Shown piece after piece: positions 1-8,170 of a stretch of DNA of 25,747 bases. Location of the stretch: contig CAOKFD010000037.1 in NCBI GenBank assembly GCA_948467645.1, positions 1 through 25,747 on the forward strand. Direction: 5' to 3'. This DNA comes from Fimadaptatus sp948467645. Lineage in GTDB: Bacteria; Bacillota; Clostridia; Christensenellales; Aristaeellaceae. Position 1 is the first letter of the stretch; each line of letters begins with the position of its first letter. A program made the translations under genes and the position numbers. The notes under the pieces were generated by a model. The model searched no databases, had not been told where the DNA came from, and was given only the letters and a program-made list of their open reading frames with translations.

Positions 1-1962
1 GCCGAGCACACCGAGGGCGATCTGCCCGATTCGGCCAGCGAGATCGGCCCTGCTGAAGAAATCGCAACCAACGAAGAACTGTTCCTGTACGGCCAGCACA
101 TCGAACAGTACCGCCACGCCACGCGCGATCCGGGCGACTACTACCGCGAGGGTCTGCGCCGCGATCCCACCGATGCGCGCATCAATAATGCCTATGGCAA
201 ACTGCTGATGAAGCGCGGCCTGATAGAGGAGAGCATACCATATTTTGAGGCGGCCATACGCAAGCTGACCTGCAAGAACCCCAATCCGTACGACGGCGAG
301 CCGCTGTTCAACAAGGGCACTGCGCTCAGCTTCATGGGCAGGTACGATGAAGCATACGACTGCTTCTATAAGGCAACGTGGAACGCCGCATGGCAGGACG
401 CGGGCTTTTACCGTCTGGCGGCGATAGACATGATGCGCTGCGACTTTGAACGCGCACTTGAACATATAAACCGTTCGCTGGTGCGCAACGCCCATAATAT
501 GAAGGCGCGTGGCGCGAAGTCGGCGATACTGCGCAAGCTGGGCTGCACTGACGAAGCCCTGAACTTTGCCAAAGAATCCATGGAGATAGACCCGCTTGAC
601 AGCCTGAGCCGTCGCGAGGCTGAACTTGCGGGCGGCGGCGAATACGGCTGGGACAGCGTACCCGGACTTAACCATAACGAAATCATAGAATACGCACTTA
701 CATATGCGGAGTGGGGTATGACCGACGATGCCGCCGCCGTGCTAACTGCGTGGATAAATCGCGCCAGCGCCCCGGACAAGGCGTATCCGATGCTTTATTA
801 CCACCTTGCGCATATTACCCACGATGCAAAGGCGATTGAGCTTGCAGAAGCGGCGGTTTCGGATTACTGCTTCCCGCACAGGCTGGAGGACAGGCTTGCA
901 TTGGAATACGCAGTCGCGCATTCTGACAACGCTGCGCGTGCGCAGTACTATCTGGGCTGCCTGTGGTACGACAAGCGCCAGCATGAGCGCGCCGTGCAAT
1001 GCTGGGAAAGCGCAATAGCCATTCGCGACGATCTGGCCACGGCACACCGCAATCTGGCGCTGGCCTACTACAACAAGCATCACAACGCCGCCCGCGCCCG
1101 TGCCGAGATAGATCGAGCATTCGCGATGGACGAAACCGACGCGCGCGTATTCATGGAACGCGACCAGCTAATGAAGAAGCTGAATGTGTCCGCGTCCGAA
1201 CGCCTTGTCGAAATGGAAAGGCATATGGAGCTGACTACCGCACGCGACGATCAATATCTCGAATACGTTACCTGTCTGAACACACTTGGCCGATATGAGG
1301 AAGCGCTAAAGCTGATACTGAACCGTCACTTCCATCCGTGGGAGGGCGGTGAAGGCAAGGTGCCCGCACAGTGGCGCATGGCGCTTACTCAACTTGCGCG
1401 CAATGCCATTATCGAAAACCGTGCTCAGGATGCGCTGGACCTGCTAAAGCAGGCTGCGGGCAGTTATCCGTACTCCTTCGGCGAAGGCAAGCTGACCGGC
1501 GCACAGGAAAACGACGTTTACTACCTGATGGGCCGCGCATACGCACTTCTGGGCGATGACAGCAATGCGCGCGAGTGTTACCAGCGCGCGTCGCAGGGAC
1601 TGTCCGAGCCGGTAGGCATGATGTACTACAACGACCAGCCCCCGGAAATGATCTACTATCAGGGACTCGCACTGCTGCAGCTGGGCGATACCGAAGGCGC
1701 ACAGATGCGATTCAATAAACTGATCGACTATGGCCGCACGCATATGAACGATGAGGTCAAAATCGGATACTTCGCGGTATCCCTGCCCGACCTTCAGATA
1801 TTCGACGACGACCTTAACATGCGCAACCGCATACACTGCCTGTTTATGGAAGCACTGGGCCATTTGGGAATGGACGACGGCGAGGCAGGCAAGTGCCTTG
1901 ACGAAATTAAGACGCTCGCGCCTGAGCATTCCGGCGTGATAATGCACGCCAGCTTTAAGTAA
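1..1962 (+). CDS. TPR-repeat protein of the DUF5107 type, C-terminal part (5' end outside window)
   Basis: The reading frame is open from base 1, so the gene starts upstream of the window; the visible part is 653 codons. It consists of tandem tetratricopeptide-like helical repeats, for example FNKGTALSFMGRYDEAYDCF (about residues 101-120) and LGCLWYDKRQHERAVQCW, with the usual small and aromatic TPR positions. Gut Firmicutes and Bacteroidetes encode large proteins with an N-terminal DUF5107 beta-sandwich followed by such repeats, usually beside glycoside hydrolases; the C-terminal part here resembles those, but the diagnostic domain is not in view. The first internal ATG (208) is not the real start, because the upstream codons also read as repeat-like protein. 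The stop lies 26 bases before the alpha-galactosidase start, so the two are probably co-transcribed. Its role is likely protein or glycan binding in a carbohydrate operon. No catalytic motif is visible. Confidence 0.75.
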   Translation, partial: AEHTEGDLPDSASEIGPAEEIATNEELFLYGQHIEQYRHATRDPGDYYREGLRRDPTDARINNAYGKLLMKRGLIEESIPYFEAAIRKLTCKNPNPYDGEPLFNKGTALSFMGRYDEAYDCFYKATWNAAWQDAGFYRLAAIDMMRCDFERALEHINRSLVRNAHNMKARGAKSAILRKLGCTDEALNFAKESMEIDPLDSLSRREAELAGGGEYGWDSVPGLNHNEIIEYALTYAEWGMTDDAAAVLTAWINRASAPDKAYPMLYYHLAHITHDAKAIELAEAAVSDYCFPHRLEDRLALEYAVAHSDNAARAQYYLGCLWYDKRQHERAVQCWESAIAIRDDLATAHRNLALAYYNKHHNAARARAEIDRAFAMDETDARVFMERDQLMKKLNVSASERLVEMERHMELTTARDDQYLEYVTCLNTLGRYEEALKLILNRHFHPWEGGEGKVPAQWRMALTQLARNAIIENRAQDALDLLKQAAGSYPYSFGEGKLTGAQENDVYYLMGRAYALLGDDSNARECYQRASQGLSEPVGMMYYNDQPPEMIYYQGLALLQLGDTEGAQMRFNKLIDYGRTHMNDEVKIGYFAVSLPDLQIFDDDLNMRNRIHCLFMEALGHLGMDDGEAGKCLDEIKTLAPEHSGVIMHASFK

Positions 1963-1988
1963 CAGGCATAATGCCAAGGAGGAATATC

Positions 1989-4055
1989 ATGGCTATCCGC
2001 ATATTTGAAAATCGGCTTTTCGTATTGGATACCCACAAGACCACCTACGCGATGGGCGTTGACGCAAATGGCCTGCTCAGGCACCTATACTACGGCGCGA
2101 AAATAAGCCATGCCGAGGACTTTCTGCTTACGCTCGACGACTGCACTCGCCACAATTTCAACGGCAACGGAGATACGCCTATGGAGGAATTTTCCTCCTA
2201 CGGTTGCCTACGCAATAAGGATACGTCATTTAAGGTAGCATATCCCGACCGCACGCGCGACTTCCGCTATACATCTACCTTTAAGGCGGAGGGCGAAACT
2301 ATCGTCATTACGCTTAGCGATGTGAATTACGGCTGTGAAGTCAAGCTTAACTATACTGCCTATCCCGACAGCGACATAATCGCGCGCAGCGTTTCGGTCT
2401 GCAATACCGGCGAGGACTTTGTACGGATAGATCGTCTGCTTTCGATGGAGCTTGCACTGCCCGGCGACGGATACAGCATACTCAACTGCTCCGGCTCGTG
2501 GGGACGCGAACAGCAGCTCAGCCTCGACCCAATCACGGCGGGACGTAAGGTATTCGAAAGCAAGCTGGGCACGACCGGCTTTGCGCATCAGCCATATTTC
2601 GCCGCGACGCGCGGCGCGGATGAGCGCACGGGCGAGGTATGGTTCGGCGCGCTTAAATACAACGGCAATTTTAAGGTATCCGCGGAGGCGGTGGCTCAGC
2701 ATTACCTGAACATACTGGTGGGCATAAGCGACGCCGAGTTTGAACTGACACTCAAAAAGGGCGAAAGCTTCACTGCTCCGACCGCCTATATCGGCTTTAC
2801 GCAGGGCGGCTTTGGCGAGATGTCGCGCATACTGCACGCGTTTGCATATGCCGAATTGATGCCCAAAGAGCGCCGCGACGTGGCTCTGCCGGTGCTGTAC
2901 AATTCGTGGTATTCAACGCTGTTCGATGTATTTGACGAAGACCAGATGAAGCTCGCCGATAAGGCGGCCGAGCTGGGCGTTGAGCTGTTTGTAATAGACG
3001 ACGGCTGGTTTGGCAAGCGCAACGACGATTACGCCGGTCTGGGCGACTGGTACGTTAATCCCGAAAAGTTCCCTAACGGGCTGGAGGCGCTTATCGACCA
3101 TGTGCACGGTCTGGGCATGAAGTTCGGCCTGTGGATTGAGCCGGAAATGGTCAATCCGGACAGCGATCTGTACCGCGCGCATCCCGATTGGATATATCGC
3201 TATGAGCGCCGTGAGGTAATAACCGGCCGCCATCAGTATACGCTCAATATGACCAACCCGGATGTGGTGAACTACCTGATTGCCACGTTCGACGATCTGC
3301 TCACGCGTTACGGCATCGACTATATAAAGTGGGATATGAACCGTCCCATGGCAGAGGCGATAAACGCAGTCGGCGCGGACGGCATGGTGTGGCATGAGCA
3401 TAGCGAGGGCGTGATGCGCCTTGCGCACGAACTGCGTGCGCGCCATCCTCAGGTGGAATTTGAGGCCTGTGCCGGCGGCGGCTCGCGCGTTAACTATGAA
3501 ACCATGAGCGTATTCGACGAGTTCTGGCCCAGCGACAATGTGAACCCGCTGGAACGCTACGCCATACAGCTGGGCTATTCATACTTCTATCCCGCCAAGT
3601 ACATGCGCGCATGGATAACCGACGACGACCGCGTGCCGCTGGAAATGCGCTCTAAGTGCGCAATGTGCGGCTCCTACGGCATAGGCACCAACCTTAACGC
3701 AAACACGCCCGAAGAACTTGCGGCCATGAAGGCCGACATTGCGCTCTATAAGCGTATACGCCCGCTGGTTCAGTTCGGCGAGCTGTACCGGCTGCACTCC
3801 GAACTGCGCGGCGGCTATCTGGCGTGGCAGTATGTAAAGGACGGCCATGCGGCGGTGATAACTCTGGTCGATCACATGCACGACGGCGTGCCGGAGATAC
3901 GGCTGGAGGGTCTTGAACCCGACGCACTGTACAAGGTGGGCGAGGGCGGCGAGACGCGCACGCTGTCGGGTGCGTATCTGATGAACTACGGCATACGCAC
4001 GACCGAAGCGCACGATCGCGCGGGTAGCGTAACACTGATTGAGAAGGTGGATTAA
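1989..4055 (+). CDS. Alpha-galactosidase, GH36 family
   Basis: Hydrolyses terminal alpha-1,6-galactosyl residues from raffinose-family sugars or galactomannans, with retention of configuration. The 688-residue protein has the GH36 layout: an N-terminal beta-sandwich (to about 290), a TIM barrel and a C-terminal beta domain. Diagnostic motifs are VIDDGWFGKRNDD, GLWIEPEMVNPDSDLY, YIKWDMNR with the expected nucleophile Asp449, and FWPSDNVNP with the expected acid/base Asp516. I chose the ATG at 1989 because a strong AAGGAGGA (1976-1983) sits just before it; an upstream in-frame ATG at 1971 would place that site inside the gene. There is no signal peptide, so the enzyme should be cytoplasmic and need an importer not seen here. 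The following gene starts immediately after the stop codon. Family assignment is secure; the exact substrate is not. Confidence 0.95.
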   Translation: MAIRIFENRLFVLDTHKTTYAMGVDANGLLRHLYYGAKISHAEDFLLTLDDCTRHNFNGNGDTPMEEFSSYGCLRNKDTSFKVAYPDRTRDFRYTSTFKAEGETIVITLSDVNYGCEVKLNYTAYPDSDIIARSVSVCNTGEDFVRIDRLLSMELALPGDGYSILNCSGSWGREQQLSLDPITAGRKVFESKLGTTGFAHQPYFAATRGADERTGEVWFGALKYNGNFKVSAEAVAQHYLNILVGISDAEFELTLKKGESFTAPTAYIGFTQGGFGEMSRILHAFAYAELMPKERRDVALPVLYNSWYSTLFDVFDEDQMKLADKAAELGVELFVIDDGWFGKRNDDYAGLGDWYVNPEKFPNGLEALIDHVHGLGMKFGLWIEPEMVNPDSDLYRAHPDWIYRYERREVITGRHQYTLNMTNPDVVNYLIATFDDLLTRYGIDYIKWDMNRPMAEAINAVGADGMVWHEHSEGVMRLAHELRARHPQVEFEACAGGGSRVNYETMSVFDEFWPSDNVNPLERYAIQLGYSYFYPAKYMRAWITDDDRVPLEMRSKCAMCGSYGIGTNLNANTPEELAAMKADIALYKRIRPLVQFGELYRLHSELRGGYLAWQYVKDGHAAVITLVDHMHDGVPEIRLEGLEPDALYKVGEGGETRTLSGAYLMNYGIRTTEAHDRAGSVTLIEKVD

Positions 4056-4958
4056 GTGGCAAATCATGCTGACGTGAACAGCGCCATCCGACTGGAGAAT
4101 GCAAACGTATCGACTGCGCTCCTGCCCGAGCTGGGCGGCAAAATGATCAGCCTGAAGGACAAGCACAGCGGATTTGAATTTCTGTTTCAGAATCCGCGCG
4201 GCGAATATCGACTGCCGGGCGAGTACGACGGATTTGCGAACTATGACGCTTCCGGGTTTGACGATGCGTTTCCGAACATAAACGAGTCGGTTTCTCAGGT
4301 AAACGGCATGGACGTACACTTTCCCGATCATGGCGAGATATGGCGCACGCGCATGAACGCACGGCAGGATGAATCCGGCGTGACGCTGACCTGCCGCGGC
4401 ACGGTGCTTCCGTACATGTATCAAAAGCGGGTATCACTCCTCAAAGGCGGCGTGCAGCTTGACTACTGCATCACTAACGAAAGCGATAAGCCGATTCCGT
4501 GCCTGTGGACGATGCACTGCCTTGCCAACTGTGACGACGATATGCGCCTTATCCTACCTGATACGCCGTCGGCTGCCGAAAACGTATTTGAAGGGCCGAT
4601 TCATGGCAAGGCGGGTATAACGATGCCGATCAATGACGCGCTCACGCACCTGCCGTTCTCAGCCAAAGGCAAAATGCTGAAGTGGTACATGCACGGCAAA
4701 GTGGGCGAGGGCAGATGCGGCTATGAGTATCCGTCGCGCGGAGTGCGGCTGATGCTGGAATACGATGCGGATAAGCTGCCGTACCTAGGCTTCTGGTGTA
4801 CGCTGGGCGGCTTCCGAGGCGACGTAAACGCGGCACTTGAGCCGACCACCGGCTACTATGACGGCATAGAGATTGCGCGCGCGCACAACGCTCTGCCTGA
4901 AATAGCACCGGGTGAAAAGTTTGAATTCACACTAAAAATGCTGATAGAGCATATCTGA
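4056..4958 (+). CDS. Aldose 1-epimerase (galactose mutarotase) family protein
   Basis: A 300-residue protein of the galactose-mutarotase-like beta-sandwich superfamily, which interconverts alpha and beta anomers of free sugars. Visible family traits are the N-terminal LPELGGKMISLKD strand pair, the conserved arginine/histidine region around FPDHGEIWRTRM, a second histidine in LWTMHCLANC, and a late YYDGIEIARAHN segment. The GTG start at 4056 directly follows the TAA of the alpha-galactosidase and has an AAGGTGG ribosome binding site inside the end of that gene, so translation is probably coupled. Next to GH36 its likely job is to convert beta-galactose released by the hydrolase to the alpha anomer used by galactokinase. 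Some proteins of this fold act on sugar phosphates or other hexoses, so galactose is inferred from context. The operon ends here at a terminator. Confidence 0.82.
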   Translation: MANHADVNSAIRLENANVSTALLPELGGKMISLKDKHSGFEFLFQNPRGEYRLPGEYDGFANYDASGFDDAFPNINESVSQVNGMDVHFPDHGEIWRTRMNARQDESGVTLTCRGTVLPYMYQKRVSLLKGGVQLDYCITNESDKPIPCLWTMHCLANCDDDMRLILPDTPSAAENVFEGPIHGKAGITMPINDALTHLPFSAKGKMLKWYMHGKVGEGRCGYEYPSRGVRLMLEYDADKLPYLGFWCTLGGFRGDVNAALEPTTGYYDGIEIARAHNALPEIAPGEKFEFTLKMLIEHI

Positions 4959-4966
4959 TAATCACC

Positions 4967-5015
4967 AGCAAACGCGGAACCCTAAAAATGTAGTTTCCGC
5001 GTTTGCTTTCTTTTT
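4967..5015 (+). terminator. Rho-independent terminator of the alpha-galactosidase operon
   Basis: A 13-bp perfect inverted repeat (4967-4979 with 4995-5007, AGCAAACGCGGAA and its complement) encloses a 15-nt loop and is followed by TTTCTTTTT. It begins 8 bases after the epimerase stop codon. Confidence 0.88.
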
Positions 5016-5062
5016 GGCAGCAGTGAGGCATACTTTCATTTTAATCGAAGCAGTAGAAAACG

Positions 5063-5091
5063 TTGACGAAATATTAATGCATAGGTATAAT
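5063..5091 (+). promoter_or_regulatory. Sigma-A promoter of the glycosyltransferase/ABC exporter operon
   Basis: TTGACG (5063-5068) and TATAAT (5086-5091) are separated by exactly 17 bp, close to the housekeeping consensus. Transcription should begin near 5098 and give a leader of about 100 nt before the first gene at 5198. No strong secondary structure or small open frame was found in that leader. Confidence 0.85.
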
Positions 5092-5197
5092 GAAGATACA
5101 GTAAAAAAGCGGAAAATATAAAGCGACCAACGAGTTAGGCTAAATCGCCAATCAACCGAGCAGTACGCCATTTGCCGTCGATGAAAGGAGCGAGACT

Positions 5198-6376
5198 ATG
5201 AAGCCGTTAATATCCGTTTGCTGTATACTGAATGAAACCGACATTATCGCCAAAGCGTTTGCTGACTACCTTGAGCAAGAATTTTCAGGCAGTCAATTTG
5301 AGGTAATCATTGTTGACAACGGCCTGAGCGAATCCGCACGAAGAGACTTGAACTTATGCAAATTCATCATACTTGACGGAAGCGGCGACCGCTTTGATAC
5401 CACCCGCGACATATACATGGCACACGCCACAGGCGAGTATATATTGATAATCGACGCAGACGAGCGGATTACCGCCGAGGGCGTTGCCATGCTGATGCAC
5501 TGCGCTAAGACTGACCGCCAGTTTGCGGGATATATGCTTCCCGAATTCGACTATACCGGCTATGGCAATTGGGCGGAGCATTACGCGCTGCGCTTTATCA
5601 AAAACTATATCGGCATACGTTACGACGGCCGCGAAATGCACTCCAGCCTGATAATGCCAGACGGGCGGCCTGTTATGGAAAATTCGTCCCAGATATATGC
5701 GCCGCTGCATCATTTTGACTGCTTAAAAGGTAATAACATGGCAAAGCGCATCCGAAACATTCACAACCTGAATGCCGTGCTTCAGCAAAACGAAAATGAT
5801 GCAACATCAATGATGTACCTTGGCTTGGAATACGTCGCTCTAAAAAACTACGACGAGGCCGAGCAACTGTTCAGGCAGGCCCTCGATATAAGGCCGGAAT
5901 CCAACTATACAAGATATTTCTACATGCTGATGTGCGCCGAACTCGGTCGAAACGATGAAGCGCAGGAGTTGGCCGACTACCTGACCGGCAAGAACAAATA
6001 CATATCCATGTGCAGGAAAATTCACGCAAAGATTGCCTTTGCAAAGGGCGACATAGACAAGGCATACAAACTGCTGAAGCGTGATATTGAGGATAATCCA
6101 TATAATCCGTCCGCTTATTTATCGGCGGGCGCAATGCTTGACGAAACGAATCCTCAGCTTGCGGTAACGCTGCTGACGCGTGCGCTGATGCTTAATCCAA
6201 TGCTGAACGACCCGCGCATATACGCCGCCGCCGATGATATAACGCTGTACCGCATACAAAACACGCTGCTGCCCTGCGTCAGAAACGTACATTTCCATCT
6301 GGCAAAGGCATATTCGAAAATGGACATGCCTGAAATGGCAGAGTATCATTCGGCGATGCAGGATATACTGTGCTGA
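5198..6376 (+). CDS. Family 2 glycosyltransferase with C-terminal TPR repeats
   Basis: A 392-residue protein. Residues 1-180 form a GT-A domain: it opens with LISVCCILNE, continues with EVIIVDNG, and has the metal- and nucleotide-sugar-binding motif DADE at 86-89 within EYILIIDADERITAEG. Residues from about 205 to the end are TPR-like, clearest at MYLGLEYVALKNYDEAEQLF. The GT2-plus-TPR layout is shared with several Firmicute transferases, including the glycocin peptide S-glycosyltransferase SunS, but the same layout occurs in transferases of unknown acceptor. The TPR part may hold a peptide or protein acceptor. No membrane segment is seen, so it should act on the cytoplasmic face. The ATG is preceded by AAAGGAG at good spacing. 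It is the first gene of a four-gene operon with two ABC half-exporters and a GT4 enzyme. The acceptor is unknown. Confidence 0.85.
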   Translation: MKPLISVCCILNETDIIAKAFADYLEQEFSGSQFEVIIVDNGLSESARRDLNLCKFIILDGSGDRFDTTRDIYMAHATGEYILIIDADERITAEGVAMLMHCAKTDRQFAGYMLPEFDYTGYGNWAEHYALRFIKNYIGIRYDGREMHSSLIMPDGRPVMENSSQIYAPLHHFDCLKGNNMAKRIRNIHNLNAVLQQNENDATSMMYLGLEYVALKNYDEAEQLFRQALDIRPESNYTRYFYMLMCAELGRNDEAQELADYLTGKNKYISMCRKIHAKIAFAKGDIDKAYKLLKRDIEDNPYNPSAYLSAGAMLDETNPQLAVTLLTRALMLNPMLNDPRIYAAADDITLYRIQNTLLPCVRNVHFHLAKAYSKMDMPEMAEYHSAMQDILC

Positions 6377-6427
6377 CGCGCTTTACATCAGGACTAAATC
6401 AACTACTTATTCACAGAAGGTGATTTT

Positions 6428-8170
6428 ATGTCTCAAAAGTCCGCGCTTGCCCGCTTACTGCGCGACAACCGCGCGCATTGGCCGGGGCTGATCTGGCTCG
6501 TGGTGCTGATGCTGCTTTCGGGCGTGTTCAAGTCGTATGCGGCGGAATATCTGGGTCAGGCGATAGACCTGGGCATGAATGCGCAGATGGACGGCATGAT
6601 GCACAGCATATTGATAACGCTGATAATGTACCTGTGCGACGCAGTGCGGCTGGGCGTATTTAACGCAGAAACCGCGCGCACGGTCGAGCGCATGTTTTTA
6701 GGCATAAAGCGTCAGGCATTCGATGCCGTTGCGCGCTGTAAGCTGTCCGCATTCGATTCCGACATGCAGGGCGGCGACGTGCTCTCTCGCGTGACCAGCG
6801 ATCTTCCCAAGCTCTCACAGCGCTTTGCCGAGTCGTTCACATGGCTGATTAGCGTTTTTTCGCGCGGCATAATAGCACTTGTATTCTGTATAGGCGTATC
6901 GTGGGAGCTGTCAGCCGTCTATGTAATAATTATACCCGTACTGCTTTTCCTGATGAACAGGATAGGCAAGCCGATACAGGAGTTGCAAAAGCAGGCTTCG
7001 CGCAGCAGCGGCAAGGCATACGGCATAATGAACGAAATGCTTAGCAACAACACAGCGATAAAGGCTTTCGGCGCGGAATATCGTATGGACGAACGCTTTG
7101 ACAGCGAGGTACAGGCACAGCGTAATCGGCTGGATCAGGCGGGCAGGAAGGGTACGATACTTTCTCTGACCGCGTATCTTTCGGACGTGATACTTATGGC
7201 TGTGCTGTTTCTGTACGGCGGCTGGCTGATAGCGGCGGGTCGCATAAGCGTAGGTGCGTTCGTCACATTTGTAACGCTGTCAGGCAGTATACGCGAGGCA
7301 TTCGGCCTGCTTGACAGAGGCATGTCCACCATGCGCGAGGCCGAAGCGTTGGCGGGCAGACTGTGCGAGGTGCTGGATTTGCCGCGTGAAGGCGGGAACG
7401 ATAAGAGTGATGCAAAGCTTCTCACAAGCAGTGATGAAGTAATATCAATGCGGAATCTGAGCTTCGCTTACGTTCCGGGCAAAACCGTACTTAACAACAT
7501 AAACATATCGGTAAAGCGCGGCCAGCATGTTGGAATAATCGGGCCGAGCGGCTGCGGCAAGAGCACGCTCGTGCGGCTGATAAGCGGCCTGTATCAGGGC
7601 TATCAGGGCGAAATGGACGTGTTCGGCATATCCGCAGCTAAAATCCCGCTTTATGAACTGCGCGGCAATATCGCAATGGTATCGCAGAATCCCTACCTTT
7701 TCCGCGGCACGATTGCCGAAAACGTGCTGTACGGCAATGTCAATGCGGACGGCGCACAACTGGAACAGGCGCTTCGCAACGCAAGACTCTGGGATTACGT
7801 AAGCACGCTTGAGGACGGAATAAACTCGCAGATCGGTGACGGCGGTTCAAAGCTTAGCGGTGGCCAGCGTCAGCGCATAGCAATAGCCCGCGCGCTTATA
7901 CGCAACGCCGAACTGATTATACTTGACGAAGCTTCCTCCGCACTGGATACCAAGACCGAACGCGAGATTCAGCAAACAATGGACGAGGTATTCCGCGATA
8001 AGACGGTAATAGTAATCGCACATCGCTTTACGTCGATAAGGAGCGCGGATTACATATACTGCATGGCCGACGGCGGCATAGCCGGGCAGGGCACTATGCG
8101 TGAACTGATGGCGCACGACAGTATGCTGCGCCACATGGCGGAGGCTCAGGGAGGTGCGGCAGATGAATGA
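6428..8170 (+). CDS. ABC exporter half-transporter (permease-ATPase fusion), first subunit
   Basis: A 580-residue type IV ABC exporter subunit: about six membrane helices in residues 1-320 and a nucleotide-binding domain from about 335. The Walker A motif is GPSGCGKST (372-380), the signature is LSGGQRQR (from 476), Walker B is LIILDE with catalytic Glu501, and the switch histidine lies in VIAHR. All ATPase motifs are intact. There is no N-terminal C39 peptidase domain, so it is not a leader-cleaving bacteriocin exporter. The next gene overlaps its end and encodes a second half-transporter, so the pair probably works as a heterodimer that exports a lipid, peptide or glycoconjugate. AAGGTGA precedes the ATG. 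It lies between two glycosyltransferase genes, which suggests a glycosylated cargo; this is inference. Confidence 0.93.
   Translation: MSQKSALARLLRDNRAHWPGLIWLVVLMLLSGVFKSYAAEYLGQAIDLGMNAQMDGMMHSILITLIMYLCDAVRLGVFNAETARTVERMFLGIKRQAFDAVARCKLSAFDSDMQGGDVLSRVTSDLPKLSQRFAESFTWLISVFSRGIIALVFCIGVSWELSAVYVIIIPVLLFLMNRIGKPIQELQKQASRSSGKAYGIMNEMLSNNTAIKAFGAEYRMDERFDSEVQAQRNRLDQAGRKGTILSLTAYLSDVILMAVLFLYGGWLIAAGRISVGAFVTFVTLSGSIREAFGLLDRGMSTMREAEALAGRLCEVLDLPREGGNDKSDAKLLTSSDEVISMRNLSFAYVPGKTVLNNINISVKRGQHVGIIGPSGCGKSTLVRLISGLYQGYQGEMDVFGISAAKIPLYELRGNIAMVSQNPYLFRGTIAENVLYGNVNADGAQLEQALRNARLWDYVSTLEDGINSQIGDGGSKLSGGQRQRIAIARALIRNAELIILDEASSALDTKTEREIQQTMDEVFRDKTVIVIAHRFTSIRSADYIYCMADGGIAGQGTMRELMAHDSMLRHMAEAQGGAADE

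Noticed and set aside
5092..5197. Possible glycocin or RiPP precursor gene in the leader of the exporter operon
   Set aside because: Only a six-codon ATG frame overlapping the ribosome binding site was found; no cysteine- or glycine-rich peptide frame exists here or in the other gaps of the operon.
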